NCBI GenBank assembly: GCA_016859345.1
Contig: CM029118.1
Span: 27,532,501-27,596,500, forward strand
Length of the DNA stretch: 64,000 nucleotides
Direction of reading: 5' to 3'
Source of the DNA: Istiophorus platypterus
Taxonomy: Eukaryota; Chordata; Actinopteri; Istiophoriformes; Istiophoridae
This document shows positions 1 through 11,545 of the stretch, in pieces (positions within the stretch are counted from its first letter, which is position 1; the number at the start of each line of letters is the position of its first letter). The notes beneath the pieces were generated by a model. It made no database searches and was not told where the DNA came from. It saw nothing but the letters and a program-made list of their open reading frames with translations. The translations under genes were made by a program, and so were the position numbers.

Positions 1-3000
1 TAAGAGAAATACATGCCGATATAAAGTAATCTTACTTCCTACTGCCCATGTCAAATTATTTAGGAGGACTCGACAAGCCAGGAGCTACTAGAACTGCAGG
101 AATGGGCAGATCATTGCCTCATGATTTCTTAAAAAATTAAAGTAGGAGGTTTATTATCTTAAGTTAATTGCTATAAAATGTGCAAAAGTTCTATTTTTTG
201 ACTGCCTTATTGATTTGGGTCTGTAAATATGTTATACATAAGTTATGATTTTACATACATACTGATTTTTACATTCTAAACCTCTGTGAGCATGGATGGA
301 GGATGGAGGTTTGGCTAAACATTCTATTTGTAGGTAGGATCTTTCTTAGGAAAAAAAATTGTTCGTCACGATGGGTAATATAAATAAATGAACATGACTT
401 AGATTGACTCTATAACCTACTCGATGCCATATTACACTGGAAGGTGTGTGATCACAGAGACATTACAACCGGTTGAATCATTTCTCAAAGGTGAATGTGT
501 TATATGTAATACACTAGTAAGAGGAAGAGATCAGACACAACACATAATGGGAGGAGACGTTTTGCAGCAAGACCAGTCAAAATAAGAGGTAAGACAACAA
601 AGCACCACTGACTACAAACCAGCAACCAACCACATATGAAATTTGACCATTGTATTTTTGCTACTCTAATGAAATGAAGTAGTATCTTCCCTGAGGCTGA
701 TCCTCACATGCCTTCTTGCCTCTCCCCAGTCTCTGCCTTGCCACGGTGCTGCTCCAGGTAGGGGAGCAGCACCCTAAGAGCTAGTCATCATCATCATCAT
801 GATACTGATGATACTGTCAGAACATTGTATTTGTTGTTGCCTAGCAAAATTTACATAAACTAGCTTTGAAACTACACTTGTCGATATTGGCATATTAACC
901 ATAATTTGAATAACTATGTGTAATTTGAATTACCTGACTCTGCAAATTTCCTTTGTTTGATCTGGTTTTATAACCAGTAACATTACTGTTATGGTTCACT
1001 CTGGGTGGTCACCAGAACAGACCAGAACGTAAAGATGGTAAATATCGAACTTACATTCATTTGATGGCCAGAAATATGACTTCAAATGTATGCTCAATTT
1101 GCTTCATTCCCACCAAAACTGTAACAAGCCCAGCATGTGCTTACACATTCACCATATTAACTTTATGATATGTGAATGTTGCTTATAGCTTGTCAAGGTG
1201 ACCCTTGAGTGGTCTGATAATAAAAATGAATAGAGCTTTGTGTTTACATGATAGACAACAAATTGATTTCCTGAATAATGTTCAATTCATTATCAATATC
1301 TTTAACCATGCACAATGAATAATGGGAATAATGGGTTTGCACCAAAAAAAGGGAGTATAATTTAAAAGATTAATTATCTCTGTTGGTTAATTGGGCTATG
1401 TTTGATTTTAATTCAGATAAGACAACCTTGTATTGCTTTTCCACAACAACTGTAATATTATTTTTGGAATCTGATTACAATCATTTATTTATTCTGTGTG
1501 TTTTCAAAGTGTCCCTTATCTAGTGAAGGCCTGCCAGGGATGTTTTATCATGGGGAAGCTGGTTCTGGCAGACAAGGTTCACAGGAGAGCACCCAAGCTA
1601 AGCGTCATGGGTGAAGCCACTTCACAAAAGGTTCCCTGCCCTTTTATTGGGCTGGATTTATTAAAACAGCCAGTTTCTGACAATTCAATTGAAAATCCAC
1701 TGCAGGGTCTGTTTTTGCTCTAACTGCAGTGACCCCTTCAGAATAGATGTAGGGAAGGGGAGTAGAGGAGAGAAAAGGAGGAGTAAGAGGCTTTTAGAGA
1801 GCTTGGGATGACTGGCAGGTGGAAAAGGCTGACTGATAAAATAAAAAGCAGTAGGAATTTGAGTCAGTGGAGAGAAATGAGTCCAATCTGTAAAATCCAA
1901 CATTGCAGAGCAACAGCGTCATATGCTGAATAGGTCGTGTTTCAAATAGTAACAGCATTTTCTCAGCGTGTGTTTTTCTTCATAAAGATGCCTTTTCCCC
2001 AGTGAAAACCAACATGTGTCAGATTTTGCAGATTTGCCATGTCTGTCACTGTTTCTCTGATGGTATTTATGTTCATGGCCAGTTTTCATTTGACTTTGCT
2101 GCCTTGCTCACACACTTTGTGCCAAGTGCGCCAGCATGTGACATTCACACAGGCTTGCAAAAAGGACAGTGGTCTACACTTTGTGTCTGGATCCTCCATC
2201 CTAAAAACCAATTTGAGCCATGAAGCTTTGGCATAATCCTCATAAATCTCCCATGTTATTCACAGAATGGTAACCAAGTGAGCCTTAAGCTATGCCAAAC
2301 AATGGGTTGAACACAAGCATGGTCGCAAATGCCATATGAAAGTCAAGCACTGTTAGGTCAGTTGGTGCATGGAAGACATCTTTATTGAGTGACTTGCTAT
2401 GATAATCCTATTGTTCACAAAAACAAACAGCATAATCAAACATTGGGAAATAGATTACCAGTGTTACTTCCTTTGTGACCTTCCCCTTTTTTTTTTTAGT
2501 GTAACAACACAAAGATAAAACCTCTCAGGTAGGGCAAGATTATTTTAACCCACTCAGGGTTTCGGGGTAGTGAATAAATTGTGGTACTTTTTAAAAAAAT
2601 GTTTAAGCGAAGTTTATTTTCTTTTTCCTCTCATTTCCCCTCTGTTGAGCTATGATGATGATGATGTCATGATTTTACATTAGATTGATACACCGTGATC
2701 AAACACAGTGAATAAATTGGAAAAAAAATAAAAAGATTTTCACTTTCTGTTTTGTTCATTTCAAAATAAAGTAAAAGTAAAAGAAAAAAAATGGAATTAA
2801 GACTTAAAAAGATGCACAGCAAAAGAATCTCATATCTATTCTCCACAGACAGCACGCATTGTTGGTGACAATTTCAAATAGTGATGATGTGAATCTATAG
2901 TATATTTCAATCACAGCTCATAATTACTCTGTCATTACGCTTCCTTTACACTGATGTTTATAATAAATCCAGAGCCGCAATAATCTGTTTTAGCATGATA

Positions 3001-5524
3001 GAAAGGTTCATTAATATGGGGAATACACAACAGTTTGGTATCAGAAGCACTGATATCACATTTTTTGTTTTCTTGGAATTTGCTTTCTCTTGCAAAATCC
3101 AGCTTGACTTGCTTTGCTTCATATTTTGTTTGACTTTGTAAAGGCTGATATATGAATTTTCACCAAAGGGTTCAGCCCTGATCAAGGTTACTCCCCAATG
3201 TTCTACAATTATCAGCTTTTTCTTGATCAAAGAATAACCTCCAGTGTTTTCTTTTTCCATAATCTAGAAACTGTCTCACGTACAAATCCATGTCATTAGG
3301 TTAAAAATAAACCCACTAAGGTTACTCTCCATTCTAGCCTTCCTCAAGTCAAAAACAGGTGTAATTATTCAGGACCCTTGAAATCCTGTATATTTTCTAC
3401 CAAATGTCCATGTGCGGAAAAACAGAATTTTTCATCCATTCTACATCAATATGAACTAAACAAACAGACTCCCTGTAATAAGCAACACAGTAAAATGCAC
3501 TAATGATGGCAGACTTTTGTTGAATACTCAATCAGCAAACATGTAAGCAGACAACCACAGTCAGCCTTGCATTATCTGTAGCTGTAACCCAGAGGAAGTG
3601 ATGGTGCAAAAGAGCTGATGTTAAGGCTTTGGGAAAGTGTGAGGGGAAAAAACAGGAGTAAGATGAATATGCCTTCCACTGTTGTTGCAATGTTATGACC
3701 GGTCTAATGAGCTCTATGGAGAGTTGGGCCTCTCATTTTGTTGTATCACCTCTACACTCTCCTGCACAGGAAATCCAGTGTGGAATTGTCCTCAGATACC
3801 TCCACTCAAGTGGATGGATGCATTTGCTGATCTTCCAGACAACAGACCATCATTCAGTGCTCCTTTTATGGTTTACATATAAACACGCTGGAGTCACGTG
3901 ATTGTGGTACTTTTGATATTCCCTTATGCTGCATAGAAGGAGAAATGCATTATTTAAAATAAATAAATAAATCTATTGCTATGCTTAAAGAAAAATCAAA
4001 TGTTTCCTATATTCATAAATACATTTTTTAATACATTAAAAAAAATTTGCATCTAAGTTTGGATGAAATAATACTTATTCTCTCACCTCAGGAAAACCAC
4101 AATCTATTCTCTCCCTCTCTCCTACACACATGCGGTTGCAAACTTGTTACACAATGCTTTTGCACTTTATACAATGCAGTGGCCATCCCTCCTCCCTCAG
4201 AGTCAACAAAACAACAGAGGAGCTTGACAACAGCACAGCGGCTGCCACCGAGGTCACATCCACAACGTTATCTGCATATTTGTTAGCAGTTTCATTTTAG
4301 CTATGCCAGACCATCTGCTCAGCATTGTACGTGGTGACTGAATAGTGATTAATCAGTCAAACTATTGTTTCCAATACTCCAGCTCTTCATTTCCAGTTTT
4401 AAAAAAAGGCAAGTGCTTTTGCATCCCCTTCATCAGTCAAAGGTAAATGAATCATGCTGAGGTCTGGTATAGAAATAAACACCAGCCAGATGATTTGGTG
4501 ACCTGCTTAAAGGAAATAAATGTATGATGTAAATTCAAAGGTCAAATGGAAAAAAAGGAGCCCAAGGAATCGCATTCTGGTTTGTATACTGTAAGATTTA
4601 TTAAAAGTAAGCTAAAAAATAAGTTGAACCTCGTAAGTAAACTTGAAAATGCCCAGTATGTGTTTATCCACTAGAATTTAAAGTGTTCAAGAGAAGAAAA
4701 TAGCAATTATTTTGAAAAGCTACATCCTGGCAGTAAGGACTACAGCTGTAGCCAAGATTAGCTATTTGGAATTTCCATATTTTATTAATGTACTTAATGG
4801 TTCAATTATTTTTCTCTTGAAAACTAATTTCCAAACATGAACCCCTTTCTTCTAAATAATATTTTTATAGAATACTAAGAGGTTTTACCAACAGTTTTTG
4901 GAGGAATAATAATAGCTGTATGGATTATAATAAAAGCAGAGGCACATTTTTGCAGGTATATGCCATACACCCTCTTGTCAGCAGTGGGAATTATTGTTAA
5001 CCTACCAAAACACAGCAGTAGATACTGATCCGTGCAAATCTTTGTCTTTCATCTAATCTTTTGTGTTAACTGTGTACAGGAGACTTTTCTTTCCCGACAT
5101 TCGTTACACCAGCTGCACTGTGGGGGTGAATGGAGTGAGACGTGGAGAACATATCCAGATCCTTTGCTTAAGTTAAAGTAAGCATAGGTATGTCTTTCAG
5201 AGAGTCATAACTGCACAAAGATTTGGCTTGTGTCTCCCCAGCATTGAGTCTCGGTAACCCACGCTCTGCAGGAACCATCCCCTTGCTGCTGGAGGACACT
5301 TGCTTCACCCCAAGGAAGTCTTATTACAACTTATTACAAGGAAGTCTTATTACAGACCAGAAAATCTCACACCACACTGCTGCAGATTCAACAGAACCAT
5401 CTGCAGTAAGAGTGATTGCAAGGACAGTCAGGCTGTAGAAAGCACCTCTACACCCCAGAGTACTCCTTAGCATATTTTGCATTACTCCCTAATACACACT
5501 ACATCATGGGAAGATCTACCTGGA
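1..5524. other. non-coding stretch, no gene seen
   Basis: No open frame here exceeds about 100 codons and none has a recognisable domain. Visible details are an ATC triplet run near 787-803, an 11-bp hairpin at 745-773, a GAT run near 2650, an AAAT run near 3957-3972, a purine-rich strip near 1750-1850, and a 26-bp-period tandem duplication at 5311-5354 (CAAGGAAGTCTTATTACA occurs twice). I see no transposon signature. The stretch is most simply unique intergenic or intronic DNA. Confidence 0.6.
745..773. repeat. perfect 11-bp inverted repeat (short hairpin)
   Basis: GGTGCTGCTCC (745-755) and GGAGCAGCACC (763-773) are exact reverse complements around a 7-base spacer. The left arm is the end of a pseudo-exon-like segment: a pyrimidine-rich tract ending in CAG at 729, then CAG|GTAGGG at 758. 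The stem is too short for a standard miRNA precursor. Chance or a weak RNA structure are both possible. Confidence 0.5.
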
Positions 5525-5790
5525 ATGAATAAAAGTACTCATGCACAGTAAATAACATTATATTACTAGCAAAACATTATGTCCATGTGCAAAAGGCCTG
5601 CTTGTGAAACCAAAAAAATCTAGTACATGTGCTCACTTGAGTATATGAAAAATAAAGTTACTTGTACTTTAACCTGCAGTATCAATGGTCCAATATAAAA
5701 TTCTTCATTACAAATAAAAATCCTGCACTGAAAACATAAAGAATTATCAACACAATGTACTTGAAAATCACAGGTGATTTATGGTAACCA
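5525..5790 (+). repeat. dispersed fish repeat, 'AAGTA' family (5' part)
   Basis: The segment is rich in AAAAGTACT/TACTTGAGTA-type words and contains the block CAAATAAAAATCCTGCACTG followed by CACAATGTACTTGAAAATCA. I recognise these as a diverged copy of a dispersed repeat common in percomorph genomes. A second piece of the same family lies at 23985-24185. No terminal repeats or coding capacity are visible. The family assignment is from memory; the word composition is directly seen. Confidence 0.5.
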
Positions 5791-6247
5791 TAATTCAGAA
5801 ATGTGTCGCATGTCTACCCACCCACCAAGACACTGCTATGCTACCTGTTCAAAGCCAAAGCATTTTCCTCTCTACACTGATGACTGCGGTTCATATCCTG
5901 TGATCTGCGTTGATGCCCAACCTTGACTTAGGCTTAGCAAGTAGATGATAAAAGTAAAAATTACAAATAAAATTACATTTAAGAAAATATTTCTTTATAA
6001 TTGTAATAGAAAAAAAAACATTGCATGATTTCTGTTGCATATCAAATGTGTATAAAAAAACAATTTAGGAGACAGGTTAGCTACACTAATATCTAAATGC
6101 CTGGGAGTATAGTTTTGGTGAAAAATACTGAATCATTAGTTATTTTTGTTCATCAAAAAACAGTCAGATTTAACTAGAATGAGAATAAAAGGAGTTTTGA
6201 AATGAACATTTGTCTCATTTACTTATTTATTTATTTATTTTTTGCAG

Positions 6248-6293
6248 GTTTAATCCCTTCAGGTCTCTAAACCCCCCAAAATCCCAGAAAAAG
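6248..6293 (+). other. weak candidate exon (46 nt)
   Basis: A T-rich tract ending TTTTTTGCAG precedes the segment and AAAAAG|GTACTT follows it. In the only open frame it reads FNPFRSLNPPKSQKK. The acceptor tract is itself an ATTT microsatellite, which weakens the case, and I do not recognise the peptide. A chance pairing of splice-like words is the leading alternative. Confidence 0.1.
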
Positions 6294-6394
6294 GTACTTC
6301 ACCTTAATATGGGTCCTCACTGCTAGCTACAGGCCTGGTTAGAGGATGAGGATATTGTATCTGCTTTGTAAAACTGCAGTCGTCAGTCTGTGCA

Positions 6395-6660
6395 GGCTCA
6401 ATAACTGTGTCTGCTTAATGTCTTACAGAAGACTGAGTCAATCACTCACGTTGCACCCCTGATTGCAGTGAACTTTCCCACTAGAACTTCCATTCTCCGT
6501 GTTTTAATCAGCCCATTCTTCAGATGAAAAGGGGTGCGGGGAATAAAAAGAAGCCTTTCATATTCTCTTCCGAAAAGGAACTCAATTAAGAGGTCCCAAA
6601 AGGGCCCTTTAATGGCTTATGAAGAAAGCTGTGATGAAAGAGACAGAGGTTATAAATATT
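6395..6660. promoter_or_regulatory. candidate conserved non-coding block
   Basis: This stretch is free of repeats and has denser transcription-factor-like words than its surroundings: GTTTTAATCAGC, ACTCAATTAAGAG (TAAT core palindrome) and GGGCCCTTTAATGGC. No ORF crosses it. Blocks like this in gene deserts are often vertebrate enhancers near developmental genes. That is inference from composition; conservation has not been tested. Confidence 0.2.
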
Positions 6661-8298
6661 TCAGGTAATTTTGTTATCTATTCATCTCTTCTTCCATATC
6701 TAGTCAGGGATCTGTCTCATTATCTCATAGCCGGTTTGTTTTACTTACTCGCTCACGTATCTGTTGTTCCATGACACAGTTTGTTTCCAGACAATGCGTT
6801 TTGTGCGGTCTTTTATTGACATAATTTCAAATTGTAACGTGTGTTACACTTTCCAATACTTTCTGATCCATACATTTTGGTTTTGCTCTCCTCTGTCACA
6901 ACTCGATATCACATTTATTCAACTAACAGTCTGTGGTTCTGTTTTATAAATGTAAGAGATAACATGTACATTCCTAAGCTTGCTATCTTCTACATTCCAC
7001 TGATTTTCACAGTTGGCCATAGATGGACATAGACACACCTCTAATCAGCTTTTTTCTTTGGACTTAATCAGTTGTTGCACATGGCAGGATAAAAAAGGTT
7101 TAAAGAAGAAACAAGATTTTACTAAATGACTGTTGCACTGTCAAGGTTCTCAAACAGCAACAGAGCAGCAGTGTCATTAATTCACCATGCAAGTACTGTA
7201 CACGCAAACCGTCATCGATAATGATATCTGAGCCATCATCATCAAAGGCCAGGAAGGGAATCAGTGATATTATTTAATGACATTTATATATAAACAGTTT
7301 TTAATGTGCTTAACAAAAAACAAGGACACGAAAAATTAAAAAAGAAAAATAAGCTACCTCAGAAGAAATTGTGAGGTGTATAAGACGTGTTTTAATGCTC
7401 TGGACTATTAGGAAACAATATAGGAAAACTGAGCAGTCAAAATGAGCAGTAATAGAGGCCAGTTATATTTTATATGGGAATAAATCTGAATCATTTCCTC
7501 CTTAATGTATCATTAACTTAAGTCCTTGTCGTTTGAAGTGTCTTGTAACCAGATCAATTTGAGATGAGACTAAAGACATTTTCATTTAAGCTTACACGTT
7601 TCTGTTGGCCAGATCCCAAATCTGATTACAATCTTTGCTTTCCGGGCTACATGTGAATCCCCCAGTCCAGAGGGATGTGGTGATTTACCTGAAGCTGTTT
7701 AATAAGCACTACACATGCCAGAGGAGGAAGAAATTCTGCGGTTTGGTTACAACAATTAGTTACAACAGTTTAGCTAGCGTTAGCCAACAAATATCCATAA
7801 CCAAACACATGAATAAGTAATGTTTATGAGAAGGACGAAAGTGTTATCATGTTCATGGGTTCAAAATTGAGCCACTCCCAGCTTGGTGTGCCCTGTAAGT
7901 GATCTGATCCTGTATGATTATCACTGGAGTTTCTTGTCCTTGTTGCTATAATGAGTCAGAGGGCAATGCCTGGTGTTAGAGTAACTTTATCTGCTATTAT
8001 CAAAAGAAAAGAGGAGACAGATAATTATCTAGAAAAGAAAGCGTGAGAGGCCATATTTTGAACATCTGGATAGAATGCACCTCTGGAGGTGTTTTGTAAT
8101 TTTAGCAGTTTTTAGTAGGTATATATTTACCACACTCACTATCTTAGCTTGCTGTGATAGCATGCAAACACTTGCTTTAGAAGGGAGGAGGTTGAAAATG
8201 GCATTACTTTTGCAGGAAACTGGTCATAAACTCAAATCTTGGACAAATTAAATTTTTAACCTGATAATAGCACTAGATGAAAAATTCAAGGTCAGGAG

Positions 8299-8607
8299 TT
8301 ATTTGAATTCATCGTGAGAGGAATATGCATGTCTGCACAAGGTTTTGGTTATGAAAACATTCCACTGAAAACCGTTTTTCAGCCTTACTGTGTAGAGTCT
8401 ACTCCATAAACGCCGGTAGCCGGCAATATATGAAGGATTAGTTCCCACAACACTCTGAACACCACACAGTGTTGTGTCGATTCCTAAAACCCCTTGGGAT
8501 TTGTAAGAAGGAGGAGAACTTGTACTTGGAGGTTGGGCGTCTACAGGGGGAGAACTCATCCTGCCATCACTCATCTGGATGTCCTCCTCATCCTCTCTTG
8601 TCATCAC
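8299..8607 (-). other. unrecognised open frame, possibly a 5' exon
   Basis: About 101 codons are open on the minus strand from an ATG at about 8604. The first 40 residues are hydrophilic and rich in acidic residues, then Pro and Ser (MTREDEEDIQMSDGRMSSPP, then TSSPPSYKSQ), so they look more protein-like than most frames here. The remainder has no visible domain. On the minus strand a pyrimidine-containing tract ending in CAG lies just upstream and an ACA|GTAAGG donor-like site lies inside the frame. No family is recognised and chance remains likely. Confidence 0.15.
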
Positions 8608-9474
8608 ACCTTGACTCTACTGAGTAACATAAAGCACAATAATACACCATGCGGCAATGAGCAAGAAGGTGCGAACATTCTTTAACAATGAAAACAATCT
8701 ACTACAAATATACGAAGTTCAGGCTTTGTGAATGATAATCACAATACAGACATACATATTTACATCATGATATTAAAAAAAAAAAACAAACAAACCTGAA
8801 ATCCCCATTATCCAGACAGAATTACAGCCTATCTTTTCTCTCTACACTCTCATCAGCATGCTGCAGCTGGTAAGCTCCTCCTGGCAAAATTACAAAGTGT
8901 TTTTACAGTGTGTTTGTTATCCAAAATAAATTAAGACCTCTCTCTTTAGCAATTTGAAGTTCCTTAGTTAGTCGATTTAAATATTCTGCCTCCTGTAGTT
9001 GCCATTCACAGCAACAGAAACAGAGAAAATAAATATGCTTCTGCACATTTATTCTCAGAAGGCTGAGGAAATAGCGAAAGAGTAAAACGTTCAGAGAGGA
9101 AGCTTGACGTTCATAATACTTTACCTCCGAACATACCCACTGTTTTCAGTTTCCTGCGATGTGATGGTAGTGTCTATAGCAGGTCAAACCACCTGGAGAC
9201 TCCGGATATGTGTTGATTTTCTGATTGCGTTACAAGAAGCAGCCGGATCTGAGCAGCTGCTCTCCTAAATTAAAGAGGCTTTATCACAGAACGAATGCGC
9301 TGAATGACAATGAAGCAGTTTTTATTTATTTGTTTAGGGAGACATTGTACAGATAAGGGCAACAAAATTCTCCAACTTGAATAACCATGTAGGTTGTTGG
9401 TCCCTTCCCCTTTGATACAGCAAGTGTCCAGACTTTACAATAATACACACACAGGGTTAAACTTACGAAAAAGT

Positions 9475-9660
9475 CATGATTCGGTTTGGTTCAGGAAAAC
9501 ATCATGTTTAGGGTGAAAATAAGTACTTCCTTTAGATTACAGGGCCTTCATCATCATGGTTACAGTAATAAACACACAGTTATGGTTGTGGAACGGTCAT
9601 GGTTAACGAAAAACGACAACAGAGGTTTCAAACTGGAAATAAACAGCAGTCTGGTGTCAT
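9475..9660. repeat. dispersed repeat family F, copy 1
   Basis: The words GTTTGGTTCAGGAAAACATC and GAAAATAAGTACTTCC, then TTTAGATTACAGGGCC, are closely echoed at 27430-27510. TCATGGTTACAGTAATAAA here is matched at about 27370. I recognise the style as a GGTT(A)GG-rich dispersed repeat of fish genomes but cannot name it. No coding capacity. Confidence 0.5.
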
Positions 9661-9825
9661 AGTCCTGACTTCTGCTTTTGCTTCCTCTTTTCAGCTCTTT
9701 TTTTGTCTCTACCAACTCCAGGAGAAGATATCTAACTGTCGCTGCTAAATACTCCATTATGCTCACTATGTGATTGCTAACTTTAGCCATGGGCTGTTTA
9801 CTTGGCAGGCAATGCACTGCAGGGT

Positions 9826-9882
9826 TTTTTTTGTTGGTTTTTTGTTTTTTTTTACAAAAAAAAACAAACAAAAAAAAAAACG
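9826..9882. repeat. poly-T / poly-A inverted tract
   Basis: A T-rich run with single G interruptions (9826-9856) is followed two bases later by an A-rich run with C interruptions at nearly mirrored places (to 9882). Together they form an imperfect snap-back inverted repeat. It could come from head-to-head poly-A tails or from slippage. No retroelement body is visible on either side. Confidence 0.5.
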
Positions 9883-10469
9883 TGGACAATGAATCCAAAA
9901 AAATGTGCCTGAATGTTCTAAAAAGCTAAAGGTTGAGCTAAGAGAAACTGCAAAGTTGGGTAATAATTCTTTGTAGGTTTGTCACAATGAAGGAAACCAT
10001 TAAAATCAAGAAGCCATTTTAAACGAAGATGTAGACTAATATTCTCAAATTCATATTCCAATTGGAAGGTCTCAGCTTTCAGAATACAAGAATAGAAGGA
10101 GCTCACTCGAAACAGGAATCTTAGGTAAATCTTTACTTTTGTGATCCCAACAATGTTCCTATGAAACAAATGAGCACTTTTAAACAAAGAACCTCTTATA
10201 ATAGCTAAAATTGATTGCTCTCATAGGAGTCAAATGTGCCACACTAATTATTGGGAGAAGTATGATCAGTGAAGGAAGCTGTTATGCTTTGGGCCCTTTT
10301 CTGAATTAGTGTGTTACACAGTGGAAAGTACAGTTAATCACTGCTCACAGTGCCAGGCTGCTTGGGAAGGTGAGCTGAGCTAATGGAGGAAGGTTCATCA
10401 CCCAGTACACACCCAGTAATGGAATGAAGCAAGGGAAGGAAGGAAAAGATGTTATAAGGCCAAGGAAAG

Positions 10470-10470
<1 letters not shown>

Positions 10471-10568
<98 letters not shown>

Positions 10569-10576
10569 CAATAGAC

Positions 10577-10616
<40 letters not shown>

Positions 10617-10655
10617 GGACAGATGGATAGATAGATAGATAAATAGATGGAAAGT

Positions 10656-10743
<88 letters not shown>

Positions 10744-10796
10744 GATAAATAGATAGATAGATAAATAGATGGAAAGTTAGATAGATAGATAGATAG

Positions 10797-10828
<32 letters not shown>

Positions 10829-10841
10829 TATAGATAGATAT

Positions 10842-10905
<64 letters not shown>
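10471..10905. repeat. GATA tetranucleotide microsatellite, about 435 bp, interrupted
   Basis: The array is almost pure (GATA)n, with scattered GACA, GGAC, GATAAAT and GATATA variants. A distinctive interruption, AAATAGATGGAAAGTTAG, occurs at 10641 and again at 10763, 122 bp later, so a block of the array has been duplicated. The minus-strand open frame through it (a Tyr-Leu-Ser-Ile repeat) is a by-product of the 4-bp period and not a gene. GATA/GACA arrays of this kind are common in fish and reptile genomes. Confidence 0.95.
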
Positions 10906-11449
10906 CCATTTGATAAAATGCATGAGGGATTATTGAAGATTTTCTCAGAAACTTTATCTTGGACACTAGGAAGACCTTTTGCTTTTGTGTAATATGGTTA
11001 TTAACATCTCACAACTGAGTGGATTATCCTGCTTACATGCTGGTGAATAGCATAAAACCTTTTTTACATAAAAGCCTCCTTTTCTTTAAAATTTATCTGA
11101 TTAAAAGATTATAAAGCAAAGAACTTCCACCAAAAGTACATTTTGCTCTGAAATATGAACATCAGTGAAGTGGATTACGCTGTGATAGTTGCCTGAGAAG
11201 TTTCAATAGATGTTTCAATGCCTTCTTTTCCTGCCATGAAAAACGTGTTATTGGTATAATTCATTGTTATTGACATTAAAGCAAACAGACCACAACCAGA
11301 CATGACCACAACAACCTAAAACTTTTAAGATCCACATATTGGGACAGCAGGATACTTGAATGGCCTGGAGAAGTCAATTACAACACTTCCTTTTACCATG
11401 ATTCCTGCAACACACTAAATATAATGCATAGGCTAATTCAGCATATAAA

Positions 11450-11545
11450 ATGGTGGCTCCCAACATGAGGGTCACAATTCCCACAAGGGGTCACAAGATA
11501 ATTCTGAGGAACCTTCAAATGAAAGGGTAAGAAAATTGCTAGAAG
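11450..11545 (+). mobile_element. fragment of hAT-like MITE (family D), left end
   Basis: GTGGCTCCCAACATGAGGGT followed by CCCACAAGGGGTCACAAGAT matches the left end of a non-autonomous fish repeat whose termini resemble CAGTGGTTCCCAAC. A fuller copy with both ends is at 48017-48202. Here only the left end is visible and the 3' terminus is missing or too diverged. The hAT assignment rests on the terminal motif only. Confidence 0.5.

Larger units (their letters stand above)
5791..9474. other. non-coding stretch with no supported gene
   Basis: Mostly unique AT-rich sequence. It holds an ATTT run at about 6220-6243, the possible regulatory block 6395-6660 and an unrecognised minus-strand frame at 8299-8607. 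A short block near 7160-7240 has paired homeodomain-like sites (TCATTAATTC, GATAATGATATC). Nothing else is recognisable. Confidence 0.55.

Noticed and set aside
8836..8876. Strong pyrimidine tract plus CAG and a GTAAGC only 13 nt later (CATGCTGCAGCTG)
   Set aside because: A 13-nt exon that is not a multiple of three, with no partner exon. Chance is more likely.
10655..10966. Minus-strand 103-codon ORF of Tyr-Leu-Ser-Ile repeats
   Set aside because: It is the six-frame shadow of the GATA microsatellite: a 4-bp period gives a 4-residue repeat without stops.
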